Assembly: GCA_903847205.1 (NCBI GenBank) | Contig: CAINDA010000035.1 | Coordinates: forward strand, 124,001 to 188,000 | Length of the DNA stretch: 64,000 nt | Origin: an uncultured Bacteroidota bacterium | GTDB taxonomy: Bacteria > Bacteroidota > Bacteroidia > 2-12-FULL-35-15 | Direction of reading: 5' to 3' | Shown: one piece after another, positions 33,328 through 42,674 of the stretch | Numbering within the stretch: the first letter of the stretch is position 1 | How the letters are laid out: every line of letters starts with the position of its first letter | Made by a program: the position numbers and the translations under genes | The notes under the pieces: generated by a model | Seen by the model: the letters and a program-made list of their open reading frames with translations, nothing else | Told to the model about the DNA's origin: nothing | The model's database searches: none

Positions 33328-34614
33328 TTACTGCTCAAAGAAGTAATCAATCAAATCATTTAATTTCTCAACAGTAAAATCTGAGTCGCCTTCAAAAAAC
33401 GAGTCAATTGCTTTTCCAATTTCTTCAGTAGAAATATAATTGTCTTTATTTAAGTCTGCAGATTTTAATGCAAAAGGGATATCCTTTGATCCCTTTTTAC
33501 CACCTTTTGAAATACCTTTTTCATATTCTTTTAATTTTCCGAGGCTAGGATAGATTTTAATTATATCGCTGTGATCGATTGCACTTTTATTAAATTCAGC
33601 TTGCTGCTCAGCGATCATCTTTTCAGTTTTTGTAACACCTTTTTCATCAACAAAAGCACCTTTTTTAGTAAGAGGTTCTTTATCCATATAATCAGGAACG
33701 CCGTCTTCATCGCTGTCTATAGGGCATCCAAACTTATCAACCTTAACATCTTTAGGCGTTCCCGGGCAGCGGTCATCGCCGTCTTTTACCCCGTCGCCGT
33801 CGCTGTCGAGTTTATCCAATGATGAAAAATCTACTGTTTTATAAACTGGGTTGCTGTCGTCATAAGGTTTGCCGAAATTGTATTGAAAACCAATTTTAAC
33901 GAAAAGGTATTTTTCATTTGGTCCCTTATTAACATTATCAATATTGTTGCAGAAAGTAAAATAATAAGCAGCGCCGAGGTTCACATAAAATCTATCGACA
34001 ATCTTAAGGTTAACACCAAGACCGATAGGCAGAGCAAACGTATGATTAACGTATTTTCCGCTGTCGTTTAATTTTGTTTCGTAGGAATAGTCGCGGTGAA
34101 TAACTTTAGTGGTATCAATGCCGTCTTTAATAACACCCGTTGGTGAATAGTAATAAGGATTGCCATTTTTATCTTTCAAATCAGCATAGGAACTGAATTG
34201 GGTATAACCAAATCCAACAGATAAGTAAGGTGCAAAAATGCTGTTGCTCTCAAATAAGAAACCGTTATCTAGATGCAGTACAAGGTTTAAATCAGTCTGA
34301 ATTATTGTAGACTGAAAATTTAAATTATTAACAGCTCCTTCCTGATTATCGGCTAACTTGCCGTAAATGCCGTTAAACGACAGCCCGATAACCCTGCCGA
34401 TGCGCTGCTCGAGAACAAAGTTATAACCGGTTCTTATTTTGCTTAATGAGCTTAGACCTAAGCCTTTTCCAAGATTACCGTCAAACGAAAGTGTGCCTAC
34501 TCCCAATGCTATTGAGGGGAGCTGCCTTGTTTTTTCAGCCTGCCCGTTTTGTGAATTGCTTATTCCTACTACGGCAAATAAAAGAATCAATGTGAGAGTA
34601 ATTATTTTCTTCAT
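33328..34614 (-). CDS. Outer-membrane barrel with thrombospondin type 3 repeats and EF-hand tail
   Basis: A signal peptide (about residues 1-21) is followed by an OmpA-like beta-barrel (about 30-250), with strands such as LSVGFGYTQFS and LPIGLGVNLKI. Calcium-binding TSP3 repeats follow (about 268-315, with DSDGDGVKDGDDRCPGTP and DSDEDGVPDYMD). Where OmpA-family proteins normally have a peptidoglycan-binding domain, this one has a short helical region ending in an EF-hand (DLNKDNYISTEE near residue 390). The protein is therefore probably an outer-membrane protein with a calcium-dependent periplasmic tail. It is convergent with the Nudix gene. I know no specific named family for this combination. 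Confidence 0.8.
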   Translation of the reverse strand: MKKIITLTLILLFAVVGISNSQNGQAEKTRQLPSIALGVGTLSFDGNLGKGLGLSSLSKIRTGYNFVLEQRIGRVIGLSFNGIYGKLADNQEGAVNNLNFQSTIIQTDLNLVLHLDNGFLFESNSIFAPYLSVGFGYTQFSSYADLKDKNGNPYYYSPTGVIKDGIDTTKVIHRDYSYETKLNDSGKYVNHTFALPIGLGVNLKIVDRFYVNLGAAYYFTFCNNIDNVNKGPNEKYLFVKIGFQYNFGKPYDDSNPVYKTVDFSSLDKLDSDGDGVKDGDDRCPGTPKDVKVDKFGCPIDSDEDGVPDYMDKEPLTKKGAFVDEKGVTKTEKMIAEQQAEFNKSAIDHSDIIKIYPSLGKLKEYEKGISKGGKKGSKDIPFALKSADLNKDNYISTEEIGKAIDSFFEGDSDFTVEKLNDLIDYFFEQ

Positions 34615-34769
34615 AATGTAAATTTAGGAATTTTACAAACATCTTTAACGGAGATCATGCAGAATGGTTATTAACAATCACAAAAATCAATAAAATGAAA
34701 TGAAGGAAAGACAGGGAGGATGGGACTTGCAAATTATTTTTATTCACAATTTTAAAATTCTTTATTCGG

Positions 34770-34837
34770 CATAAGGTGAGTCTTATGAATGCGACAGTCT
34801 CGGGAAAGAGACACCCTGAACCTGGGAAAGGACGGTG
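34770..34837 (+). ncRNA. Candidate structured RNA with three consecutive hairpins
   Basis: Three stems follow one another. CATAAG/CTTATG has loop GTGAGT (34770-34787). GTCTC/GAGAC has loop GGGAAA (34797-34812). The outer CACC/GGTG (34812-34837) encloses CCT/AGG with loop GGGAA. The stretch is more GC-rich than its surroundings. Purine-rich loops favour the plus strand. I checked TPP, SAM, preQ1, SRP, hammerhead and twister motifs by eye and none fits. It may be a regulatory RNA or leader; this is a candidate only. Confidence 0.35.
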
Positions 34838-34987
34838 GATATCAACAAATATTCAGTTAACACACTGGGGGAAATTTCAAAAGCAACTGCACATACATCG
34901 AAGAAAAGATAAAGTATTAACCAATAGAAAATGATGTTTGCGGCCTTGTATTTGAACAATCGCAAAACCTCAATCCCCTCCCCGTGA

Positions 34988-35017
34988 TTTGTAATCTGAT
35001 TTATTCATCTACTTTTG
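34988..35017 (+). promoter_or_regulatory. Promoter abutting the ATG at 35022
   Basis: TTTG (34988-34991) is followed after 18 bp by TACTTTTG (35010-35017), an excellent Bacteroidota -33/-7 pair. The ATG begins only 4 bp after the -7 box, so the mRNA would be leaderless or nearly so. Confidence 0.6.
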
Positions 35018-35021
35018 CAGC

Positions 35022-35789
35022 ATGAAAAAGTGTTCAACAGCTGCATTATTTCTTCTTCTTTCGCAAATACTGCCTGCTCAGGATAATTATGAAATCCAGG
35101 TGTACGGCTCTCAGACACAGACAAAAGGCACCACTATGTTTGAATCTCACAGCAATTTTACTTTTACAGGACAGAAAAATGAAGTGGAGGGTGTTTGCCC
35201 CACACATCATGCTTTTCACGAAACTATTGAAATTACCACAGGGATTACGCCATGTTTTGAAGTAGGATTTTATGTGTTCAGTAATTATACACCGTCATAC
35301 GGTTTTCAAATAATAGGAACACACATCCGCCCGAGAATTGCTGCCCCCGAAAGCTGGAAACTGCCTTTTGGATTAGGTTTGTCAGCTGAATTAGGAACCC
35401 AGAAAGCAGCCTATGCCGGTGATACATGGAGTTTGGAATTGCGGCCGATTATTGACAAACAATATGAAAAGCTCTATGTTACATTTAACCCTACTTTAGG
35501 ATTTTCTTTAAAAGGAAATAATCAGGGCTCGGCCCCTTCATTTGAACCGGATGCAAAAATTGCTTACGCCTTTCATCCTGCCTTCAGCCTTGGAGTTGAA
35601 TACTTTGGAGCATTAGGAGCAGTTAATTATTTTGAAGTAATCCAGAATCAGAGACATGCTTTATTCCTGACTTTTGATCTGTTGAGCAGTGCAAAATGGG
35701 AATTGAACTTCGGGCCCGGGTTCGGTTTAACAAATGCTGCCGATAAATTCGTTTTTAAAATGTTCTGCGGAAGAAGGATTTCTTGGTAA
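35022..35789 (+). CDS. Predicted outer-membrane beta-barrel protein (255 aa)
   Basis: A signal peptide (about 1-19, ending LPAQ) is followed by alternating amphipathic strands through the whole length. Examples are TTGITPCFEVGFYVFSNY, FGLGLSAELGT, YVTFNPTLGFSLKG and FSLGVEYFGALG. This pattern suits a beta-barrel of about 10-12 strands, like the uncharacterised outer-membrane transporter-like proteins of Bacteroidota. I do not recognise a specific function. No sorting domain is present. The start is supported by the signal peptide, and the promoter directly against it suggests a leaderless mRNA. Confidence 0.7.
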   Translation: MKKCSTAALFLLLSQILPAQDNYEIQVYGSQTQTKGTTMFESHSNFTFTGQKNEVEGVCPTHHAFHETIEITTGITPCFEVGFYVFSNYTPSYGFQIIGTHIRPRIAAPESWKLPFGLGLSAELGTQKAAYAGDTWSLELRPIIDKQYEKLYVTFNPTLGFSLKGNNQGSAPSFEPDAKIAYAFHPAFSLGVEYFGALGAVNYFEVIQNQRHALFLTFDLLSSAKWELNFGPGFGLTNAADKFVFKMFCGRRISW

Positions 35790-35901
35790 CAACCAGCAAT
35801 AAAAAGCCCTGCCTCCCCTGTATTCATTACCAATACAGAATATCTTCAATTTTCCTACAGAATGTTAACTTAGTTTTATCATTAATAACAAAACCGGAAC
35901 T

Positions 35902-38900
35902 ATGACAAAAGTTTTTACTTTCTCTTGGATTAAAATATTCTTCACTACACTTTTGATCCTTATCTCCCTTTTAGTTTTCCCACAGGCCCCCAAAATCAAT
36001 ACTCCGTCTTCCAATAATTCATACCATATTCCGGATTATCTCTGGAACAGCTATTTAAAAAAAACTGCTGCACTTCTTGAAAAAGTGGACTTGCAGAGTT
36101 TTATGAATTATGTAGTTATTTCTGCCGACGGCAATATGGATGATATGCCCTATTTCATGGAGTATGTAAAAAGCCATTCAAAAAAAGATTTTGAAGTTTT
36201 AACATATAAAGCCGGTAAAGGAGATATTTCCTCTGAAGCGGATGTAAAAGCCTATTTAGGCTCCATTCAGCCTGCTTATAAAAAATATTTTGATGCCTTT
36301 CAAAAGAATAGAGAAGGTATTATTAAATCACAGCAACAAAAAAGAGGGCCGAGTAATCCTGATCCGAATGTTCAAACCTGCGGTTCAGCTTGTACAAACC
36401 CGGGGTTTGAATCTGGCAACACCTTTTGGCAGTATTGGGCAGGTAACCCAGCAGCGGCAGCTAATCCCGCAACCCTAACTGCAGGCTTTAATCCTCCGAC
36501 AACCGGAACACATCAAAACCAGCATTTGGTAACAGCTGTGGGAGGCTTCGATCCAAATGTTGGCGGCACAATACTGCCTATAGTACCGCCGGGCGGAGGC
36601 AATCATGCCTTCAGATTAGGAGATACTGTTGCCTGGGGCGGAATTGTTCCTCCTATTTTTGGTTTCGGAGGGAGTGACGGCTCCTGGGGTGCAGCGCGCG
36701 CCAGCATTTCATTTACTGTTTCAGCCTCTAATGCAAATTTCACTTACAGGTACGCTGTTGTGATAGAAGACCCTAATGATAGCAGCCATAGTGCAATTAA
36801 CGGTTTCACACAGCGCCCCTATTTCAGGGTTAAACTGCGCGATCAAAATGGTGTAGTTTTAACTTGCGGCGATTACGAAGTAATTGCCGATGCCTCACAG
36901 CCGAACTTTACTTCCATATTTACAGAAACTGCCCCTGGCAGCAATATATGGTACCGGCAGTGGACGACTGTTTTTGTTCCCCTAAGTTCATATATAGGAC
37001 AATGTGTGAGTCTGGAATTTACTGCGTCAGACTGCGTTCTTGGCGGTCACATGGGTTATGGTTATGTTGATTGTGCCTGTGAACCGTTGGCAATTATTTC
37101 TTCATCCCCAAATGTCTGTGGCGGCCATTCTGTAACTCTAACAGCTCCTCCTGGCGGAGCAACTTATGTTTGGTCAGATTCTGCCACCGGTACTATAGCC
37201 GGGATTGTCGGCTCAAGCACATTACAGACAGCAGTGGTAAACCAGGCCGGAACCTATAAAGTTGTAATTACTTCTGTAACCGGCTCGGCCTGCCAGACAA
37301 CGCTTTACGTTACAATAGGCACCAATCCAAGTTTACCTGTTGCACAGTTCACAAATACAACAGTCTGCCCTGGTGTGCCTATGCAGTTTACCGACTCATC
37401 AACTCCTGTAGGAAGCATTAACGGCTGGAAATGGGACTTTAATAACGACGGTATCCCAGATGATTCAACTCAAAATCCAACACATATTTTTCCTGCTGCA
37501 GGTACCTACCCAGTAACATTAATTGTTAAATGGGGAGCCTGCACGGCAGATACAGTTATAAATGTTAATGTTAATACCGGAGCACCGCCAGTGTTAACAC
37601 CTGCCGGCCCTTTTTGTGCGAATGCCGCTGCAGTTAATCTAACGGCAAGTCTTACGGGCGGCACTTGGAGCGGCCCTGGTATTACCAGCGGGACAGCAGG
37701 CACTTTTACTCCTTCGGTTTCAATTGTCGGTTTTGACACAGTCACATACACTGGCGGTGGAGGATGCGCCGGTCCGGTTTCTGAAGCAATAAATGTTTTG
37801 CCGATTCCAATTGCTGCTGCAGGTGCTGACGTAAATATCTGCACTGGAACACTTGATTCGATAGGCACCGCTTCTTCGGCAGGCTATACCTATGCATGGC
37901 TTCCTGCTGCCGGGTTAAGCAGCGACACTATTTCTAACCCGCATATAATTACTGTGAACAATGGAAATATGCCGATAATAACTACCTATACGCTTACAGT
38001 TACACAAGCCACCTGTTCATCCACAGATCAGGTAATAGTAACAGTAAGCCCGATACCTGTTTTAACAATAACTAACCCGGCTCCCGTATGCAGTCCCGGC
38101 ACTATCGATATCACTGCTGCTTCAGTAACAGCAGGCAGCACTGGCGGCGGTACTTTAAGTTATTGGCATGATACAACCGCATTGGTTCCTTTATCATCAC
38201 CTGCTGCTATTACAGCCAGCGGAACGTATTATATAAAAGCAACATCCGTCGGAGGCGGATGCAGCGACATAAAGCCGGTAGCAGTTACCATAAACCCATT
38301 GCCCGTTTCAGATGCCGGAACTGATTTAATGCTCTGTTCAAGCGGTTCAGGAACTATAGGAGGGCCATCCGTTGCAGGATATACTTATGTTTGGCTGCCT
38401 TCAACAGGTATTTCAAGCAGCAGTACAATTTCTAATCCAACAGTTTCTTTAATTAATCCAGGGCCTTCAGCACCTATTACTACAACCTATACGGTAACAA
38501 CTACTGAAACAGCAACAGGATGCCAGTCTGCGGCCGATGTGCATGTAGTTGTAAATGCTGTAGCTACAGTTAATGCAGGCTCTTCTCAGCATGTCTGCGC
38601 AGGCTCCGCAATTACCCTTGGCGGTTCTGTAGGCGGCTCGGCCACAAGCGGAACATGGTCGGGCGGTGCTGGAATTTTTTCACCTTCCAATGCAGCCTTA
38701 AATGCTGTTTACACACCCACTGCTGCTGAGTATGCTGCGGATTCGGTGATATTAACTTTAACAACAAATGACCCTCCTGGTCCTTGCACATTTGCAACAT
38801 CAAATGTTATACTTCACTTTTACAATGCTCCCTTAATAAATTTTTCGGTTGCCAATCCTACGGGATGCCCTCCTTTGCATTGTGCCCAGTTTACTGATCT

Positions 38901-39630
38901 ATCTTCCATTACGGGAGGAAGCATAGTTTCTTCAGTCTGGGATTTTGGCGATGGAAGTCCTGGTTCAAATACTCAAAACCCTGCCCATTGTTATTCGGTT
39001 TCAAATTACTACGATGTTACATTAACCGAAACTTCCGATCACGGCTGTACATCAACCTTAACTTTGGTGCATTTAATTCATGTTTTTTTACTGCCTGTTG
39101 CGCAGTTTAGTACAACTCCAAACCCTGCCTCCGTGCTGGATCCGATTGTTACTTTTAACAATCAATCATCATCTGATGTAAATTATTGGTTTTGGAGTTT
39201 TGGCGATGGATTTACTGCCTCACCTAATGATCCTAATCCTGTGCATGAGTATCCGCATGATACTTCCAGCACTTTTACTGCAACATTAATTGTTCATAAT
39301 GCTGATGGATGTTTTGATACAATTCCTCACCAAATTTTTATTGGACCTGCATTCTGTTTTTATATACCCAATGCCTTTACTCCCAACGGAGACGGAATTA
39401 ATGATTATTTTTTCGGAACAGGTATAGGCATCCTCAATTATGATATGAGAATATTCGACCGCTGGGGGAATATGATTTTTCATGGAAAAGATCTAACCAG
39501 CAAATGGGACGGCATAGCAAATAACGGCAATGAAAAAGCCCAGATTGATGTATATGTCTGGAAGGTTTCACTAACCGATGTTTTTTATAAATCACACGAT
39601 TATATCGGCACTGTAACGCTGGTGAAATAA
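35902..39630 (+). CDS. Large secreted PKD/Ig-like protein with T9SS type B sorting domain
   Basis: The 1242-aa protein has a signal peptide (about 1-29), a unique N-terminal region (40-130) and a jelly-roll-like region (about 155-395). Ig-like and PKD modules follow. PKD domains lie near 480-560, 990-1065 and 1068-1150, with FGDGSPGSNTQNPAH and WSFGDGF marking the last two. The last 90 residues form a type B (gliding-motility-associated) sorting domain with IPNAFTPNGDGINDYF, IFDRWGNMIF and GTVTLVK. It is therefore a T9SS cargo exposed on or released from the surface. The module near residues 885-970 closely resembles one in the giant adhesin. It stands alone, with no SprF-like gene immediately after it. 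Confidence 0.9.
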   Translation: MTKVFTFSWIKIFFTTLLILISLLVFPQAPKINTPSSNNSYHIPDYLWNSYLKKTAALLEKVDLQSFMNYVVISADGNMDDMPYFMEYVKSHSKKDFEVLTYKAGKGDISSEADVKAYLGSIQPAYKKYFDAFQKNREGIIKSQQQKRGPSNPDPNVQTCGSACTNPGFESGNTFWQYWAGNPAAAANPATLTAGFNPPTTGTHQNQHLVTAVGGFDPNVGGTILPIVPPGGGNHAFRLGDTVAWGGIVPPIFGFGGSDGSWGAARASISFTVSASNANFTYRYAVVIEDPNDSSHSAINGFTQRPYFRVKLRDQNGVVLTCGDYEVIADASQPNFTSIFTETAPGSNIWYRQWTTVFVPLSSYIGQCVSLEFTASDCVLGGHMGYGYVDCACEPLAIISSSPNVCGGHSVTLTAPPGGATYVWSDSATGTIAGIVGSSTLQTAVVNQAGTYKVVITSVTGSACQTTLYVTIGTNPSLPVAQFTNTTVCPGVPMQFTDSSTPVGSINGWKWDFNNDGIPDDSTQNPTHIFPAAGTYPVTLIVKWGACTADTVINVNVNTGAPPVLTPAGPFCANAAAVNLTASLTGGTWSGPGITSGTAGTFTPSVSIVGFDTVTYTGGGGCAGPVSEAINVLPIPIAAAGADVNICTGTLDSIGTASSAGYTYAWLPAAGLSSDTISNPHIITVNNGNMPIITTYTLTVTQATCSSTDQVIVTVSPIPVLTITNPAPVCSPGTIDITAASVTAGSTGGGTLSYWHDTTALVPLSSPAAITASGTYYIKATSVGGGCSDIKPVAVTINPLPVSDAGTDLMLCSSGSGTIGGPSVAGYTYVWLPSTGISSSSTISNPTVSLINPGPSAPITTTYTVTTTETATGCQSAADVHVVVNAVATVNAGSSQHVCAGSAITLGGSVGGSATSGTWSGGAGIFSPSNAALNAVYTPTAAEYAADSVILTLTTNDPPGPCTFATSNVILHFYNAPLINFSVANPTGCPPLHCAQFTDLSSITGGSIVSSVWDFGDGSPGSNTQNPAHCYSVSNYYDVTLTETSDHGCTSTLTLVHLIHVFLLPVAQFSTTPNPASVLDPIVTFNNQSSSDVNYWFWSFGDGFTASPNDPNPVHEYPHDTSSTFTATLIVHNADGCFDTIPHQIFIGPAFCFYIPNAFTPNGDGINDYFFGTGIGILNYDMRIFDRWGNMIFHGKDLTSKWDGIANNGNEKAQIDVYVWKVSLTDVFYKSHDYIGTVTLVK

Positions 39631-39770
39631 TAGCCGGTGTTATATATAAAACGGGATAAAATAGTACATTATGATTTTGTATTTTTTTGTCCTGTCAGGG
39701 AAAATATATTGGCAGAAAAAAATAAGCGCATTTATGATCCAAAAAATCCGGTGAAGATCAATAGAATTAT

Positions 39771-41084
39771 CTAACTCACCACTTCACCATACAAATCATA
39801 ATCTTCAGCACTTGTTATTTTCACATTTGCAAAATCACCTACACGGACAAAATGTGCATCAGCCTTTACAAGCACTTCGTTATCAACTTCAGGTGAATCA
39901 AATTCTGTGCGCCCGATAAAATGTTCTCCTTCTTTTTTATCAAATAAAACTTTAAATGTTTTACCGATTTTTTGCTGGTTTAATTCTAATGAAATCCCTT
40001 GCTGAACAGCCATCACAGCCTCAGCCCTTTTTTGTTTTACTTTGACGGAGACATTATCTTTCAACAAGTAAGCATGCGTATTTTCTTCATGGGAATAAGA
40101 GAATATACCGAGGCGGTCGAAACGGGTCTGTTCAACCCATTCAAGCATTTCCTGGTGATCTTTCGCTGTCTCTCCCGGATAGCCCGCAATCAGGGTTGTA
40201 CGGAGAGCAATGCCCGGAACTTTGTCACGCATTTTATTCACTAAATCAATTGTTTTCTGCTTGGTAGTTCCACGGCGCATACTCTTTAACATGGCGTCAG
40301 TAATGTGCTGCAGGGGCATATCTAAATAATTGCAGATGTTGCTGCGTTCGTTCATCACATCCAGTGCATCCATCGGGAAACCGCTCGGAAAGGCATAATG
40401 CAGGCGAATCCATTCGATGCCTTCTACATCAGAAAGATTTTTTAATAGCTCCGACAAGTTTCTTTTTTTGTAGATATCTAAACCGTAATAGGTTAAATCC
40501 TGTGCAATAAGCATTAATTCTTTAGTACCGTTTTTGGCAAGATGCTTAGCTTCTTTCACCAATTCTTCAATAGGCTTGGAGATATGCGCACCGCGCATCA
40601 AAGGTATGGCACAGAAAGAGCAGGGGCGGTCGCAGCCTTCTGAAATTTTAAAATAGGAGTAATGGTGCGGCGTGGTTAACAGCCTCTCCCCTACTAATTC
40701 ATGTTTATAATCAGCCTTCAATGTTTTTAATAAACGCGGCAGCTCCCGAGTTCCAAAATAGCCGTCAACAGAAGGTATTTCTCTTTCTAACTCCGGCCGG
40801 TATCGCTCGCTCAGGCAGCCTGTAACATATACTTTATCAACAAGACCGGCTTTTTTTGCATCCGCATACCGGATAATTGTATCAATGCTTTCCTGCTTTG
40901 CATTGTCAATAAATCCGCAGGTATTAATAATTACAATTCCCGCATCATCCGCTGTACTCTCATGTTCTACCTCAATGTTATTGGCTTTTAACTGACCCAT
41001 CAGCACCTCACTGTCCACAATGTTTTTTGAACAGCCGAGAGTTACAACGTTTACTTTATTTCTTTTTAGTGTTTTTGTTTTCAA
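39771..41084 (-). CDS. rimO: Ribosomal protein S12 methylthiotransferase RimO
   Basis: This radical SAM methylthiotransferase modifies an Asp of ribosomal protein S12. The N-terminal UPF0004 domain has VNVVTLGCSKNIVDSEVLMG and INTCGFIDNAKQES. The radical SAM cluster is CDRPCSFCAIPLMRG near residue 148. A C-terminal TRAM domain runs from about residue 375 to the end. The LGCSKNxVDSE form and CGFI rather than CAFT distinguish RimO from MiaB. The 437-aa length is normal. The gene has its own likely promoter and is separated from the AI-2E-family gene by about 200 bp. Confidence 0.95.
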   Translation of the reverse strand: MKTKTLKRNKVNVVTLGCSKNIVDSEVLMGQLKANNIEVEHESTADDAGIVIINTCGFIDNAKQESIDTIIRYADAKKAGLVDKVYVTGCLSERYRPELEREIPSVDGYFGTRELPRLLKTLKADYKHELVGERLLTTPHHYSYFKISEGCDRPCSFCAIPLMRGAHISKPIEELVKEAKHLAKNGTKELMLIAQDLTYYGLDIYKKRNLSELLKNLSDVEGIEWIRLHYAFPSGFPMDALDVMNERSNICNYLDMPLQHITDAMLKSMRRGTTKQKTIDLVNKMRDKVPGIALRTTLIAGYPGETAKDHQEMLEWVEQTRFDRLGIFSYSHEENTHAYLLKDNVSVKVKQKRAEAVMAVQQGISLELNQQKIGKTFKVLFDKKEGEHFIGRTEFDSPEVDNEVLVKADAHFVRVGDFANVKITSAEDYDLYGEVVS

Positions 41085-41108
41085 TGCAGTTTCTATTTAA
41101 TTTCACGG

Positions 41109-41116
41109 CAAAGGTA
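41109..41116 (-). promoter_or_regulatory. Possible -7 element of rimO
   Basis: The minus strand reads TACCTTTG, matching TAnnTTTG, 25 nt upstream of the rimO ATG. The -33 box is not clear. Confidence 0.35.
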
Positions 41117-41215
41117 ATGAATAAGAAGCTTTGCTGTTATGCAATCTTAAAAGCCTTGCAGGAGGCAGCTCTTAATTATCCTTGTTTTTATATTCTTTGT
41201 ATAATAAATAAGAAA

Positions 41216-41243
41216 ACTGTCACGTTTTAAAAACCTGACAAGT
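41216..41243. repeat. Degenerate palindrome between rimO and the AI-2E-family gene
   Basis: ACTGTCACGTTTT and AAAACCTGACAAGT are imperfect complements around a TTTTAAAA centre. It is a weak member of the palindrome family seen at 26875 and 30831. Confidence 0.45.
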
Positions 41244-41291
41244 CTGATTTAAAATAAATGAGTGAGCAGCTCCTGAATCAATTTATTATTC

Positions 41292-42371
41292 TTACAAATC
41301 AAAACTCTCAGGAGGATTTGCAGGCGCATCGTCCTTTCCGGAAATTGCTGTTGAAATATAATTTTTATCACTGTATTCTGTGCGGTAAATATCAATCATA
41401 ATCATCAGGTAAGAAATTAATAAGGGGCCGAAAATTATTCCAGGAAGACCGAACCACTGTAAGCCGATAATTACCCCGAAAACAGTAACGATGGGGTGTA
41501 CATCAGCAATTTTTTTCTGAATTATAAAACGAAAAATATTATCTACATTAGAAATAATAAGAATGCCGTAAATTAATATAGCTGCCCCCTGCCAGTGAGC
41601 CCCGCTGTTCAGCTGGATAATTCCTGCGGGAATCCATATCAGCGCCGATCCAAGGAGAGGCACAAATGATAAAAAGCCACACATTAATCCCCAAAAAAGA
41701 GGGTCGTTTAAACCGAAAATCCAAAAGCCGAAAATTGCAAAAATCGCTTGAACGAAGGCAAGCAAAGGTGCCCCTATTACATTTGAATAGGTCTGAGAAA
41801 CCAATTCTTTTGCAAACAAATGTGCATTGTCTTTTTGATACGGCAGAAAACGCACAATGCTTTTTTCTATTTCTGTTTCCATCATCAGCAGATAAAATAA
41901 AACAAAATACATAATGGCGATATCTCCCATTATACTCAATGTCTGACCAAAAAGGCTTGGTATAAAGTTGGCTGCCTGATTTTGGAACTTAGATAAGTTT
42001 TCTGCAGTTAAAATATTTATCCCGAGATTGGCATGGATATATGAATTAAAATTTTCGACTTGGGAATAAAACCCCTGCGATTCGGCGAGTAATACGGTAA
42101 CCTTAGATACAAGCAGATAAGATAAACTAAAAACAGGGATTAATATTATCAGGAAGGATAAAATCATTACAATAGAAACAGCTAAGCCTCTTTTCCACTT
42201 TTTTTTATTGATTAAATAAAGTACAAAGGGAGAGCAGATAACATAAAATATAACAGCTCCTAAAAATGCTGGAATAAAGCCGCACAAGGTGACAAACAAA
42301 AAACCGCTAAGTGCTAAAATCCCTCCTAAGGCTGCTATTTGTTTTACTTTATTCGAATTAAAATAAGCCAT
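41292..42371 (-). CDS. AI-2E/PerM-family membrane permease
   Basis: The protein has seven to eight membrane helices arranged as in the AI-2E transporter family. A helix pair lies near the N-terminus (about 10-60), a soluble-looking stretch follows (about 85-140), and the conserved C-terminal block GFLSFVPLLGSALIWIPAGI and GLQWFGLPGIIFGPLL is present. The substrate is unknown; members have been linked to quorum signal export or Na+/H+ exchange. I chose the ATG at 42371 (359 aa). A GTG at 42434 would add 21 charged residues and touch the divergent YtxH gene's start. Confidence 0.85.
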   Translation of the reverse strand: MAYFNSNKVKQIAALGGILALSGFLFVTLCGFIPAFLGAVIFYVICSPFVLYLINKKKWKRGLAVSIVMILSFLIILIPVFSLSYLLVSKVTVLLAESQGFYSQVENFNSYIHANLGINILTAENLSKFQNQAANFIPSLFGQTLSIMGDIAIMYFVLFYLLMMETEIEKSIVRFLPYQKDNAHLFAKELVSQTYSNVIGAPLLAFVQAIFAIFGFWIFGLNDPLFWGLMCGFLSFVPLLGSALIWIPAGIIQLNSGAHWQGAAILIYGILIISNVDNIFRFIIQKKIADVHPIVTVFGVIIGLQWFGLPGIIFGPLLISYLMIMIDIYRTEYSDKNYISTAISGKDDAPANPPESFDL

Positions 42372-42434
42372 CGTTCTAATTTTTTTTAAAGGTAAATAAA
42401 AAACAGTAATTTTATAATGAATTAGATCACTCAC

Positions 42435-42674
42435 ATGAAGGAAAACAACAACTCAAAAATTCTATTAGCTCTTTTAGCAGGCGCTGCAGTGGGCATTGCA
42501 ATCGGATATTTTTTAAATTCTGATAAAAAAGAGGAACTTGCGGCCGACTTAAACGAAGGCGCATCTAAACTCAAAGATAATTTATCCGAAACTTTTGAGA
42601 AAGGGAAAACCATTTTCGATAATATTAAAAACGCTGCAGACGATATTCTCAAAAATACTTCCTCCCAATCATGA
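42435..42674 (+). CDS. YtxH-domain small protein
   Basis: The 79-aa protein has one N-terminal membrane helix (about 9-27, LALLAGAAVGIAIGYFL) followed by an amphipathic helix rich in Asp, Glu and Lys with regularly spaced hydrophobics (LKDNLSETFEKGKTIFDNI). This is the usual YtxH pattern, seen in stress-related small proteins. It overlaps the next gene by 4 bp (ATGA), so both are translated from one mRNA. The function of YtxH proteins is not established. Confidence 0.8.
   Translation: MKENNNSKILLALLAGAAVGIAIGYFLNSDKKEELAADLNEGASKLKDNLSETFEKGKTIFDNIKNAADDILKNTSSQS

Larger units (their letters stand above)
34615..35021. other. Gene-free stretch of 407 nt
   Basis: The divergent spacer holds a cluster of three hairpins at 34770-34837 and a promoter directly against the ATG at 35022. 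A 60-codon minus-strand frame (34783-34965) is present but has no coding support. Confidence 0.6.

Noticed and set aside
34797-34837. TPP riboswitch
   Set aside because: An ACCCTGAACCTG stretch resembles part of the THI box, but the required GATCTGG and GCGTAGGGAA segments are missing, as is a thiamine gene.
34783-34965. Minus-strand 60-codon open frame in the intergenic region
   Set aside because: There is no promoter or family likeness, and it overlaps the hairpin cluster that better explains the composition.
37506-37868. Minus-strand 120-codon open frame
   Set aside because: It is antisense to the PKD/Ig-like type B protein and has proline/valine-rich shadow composition.
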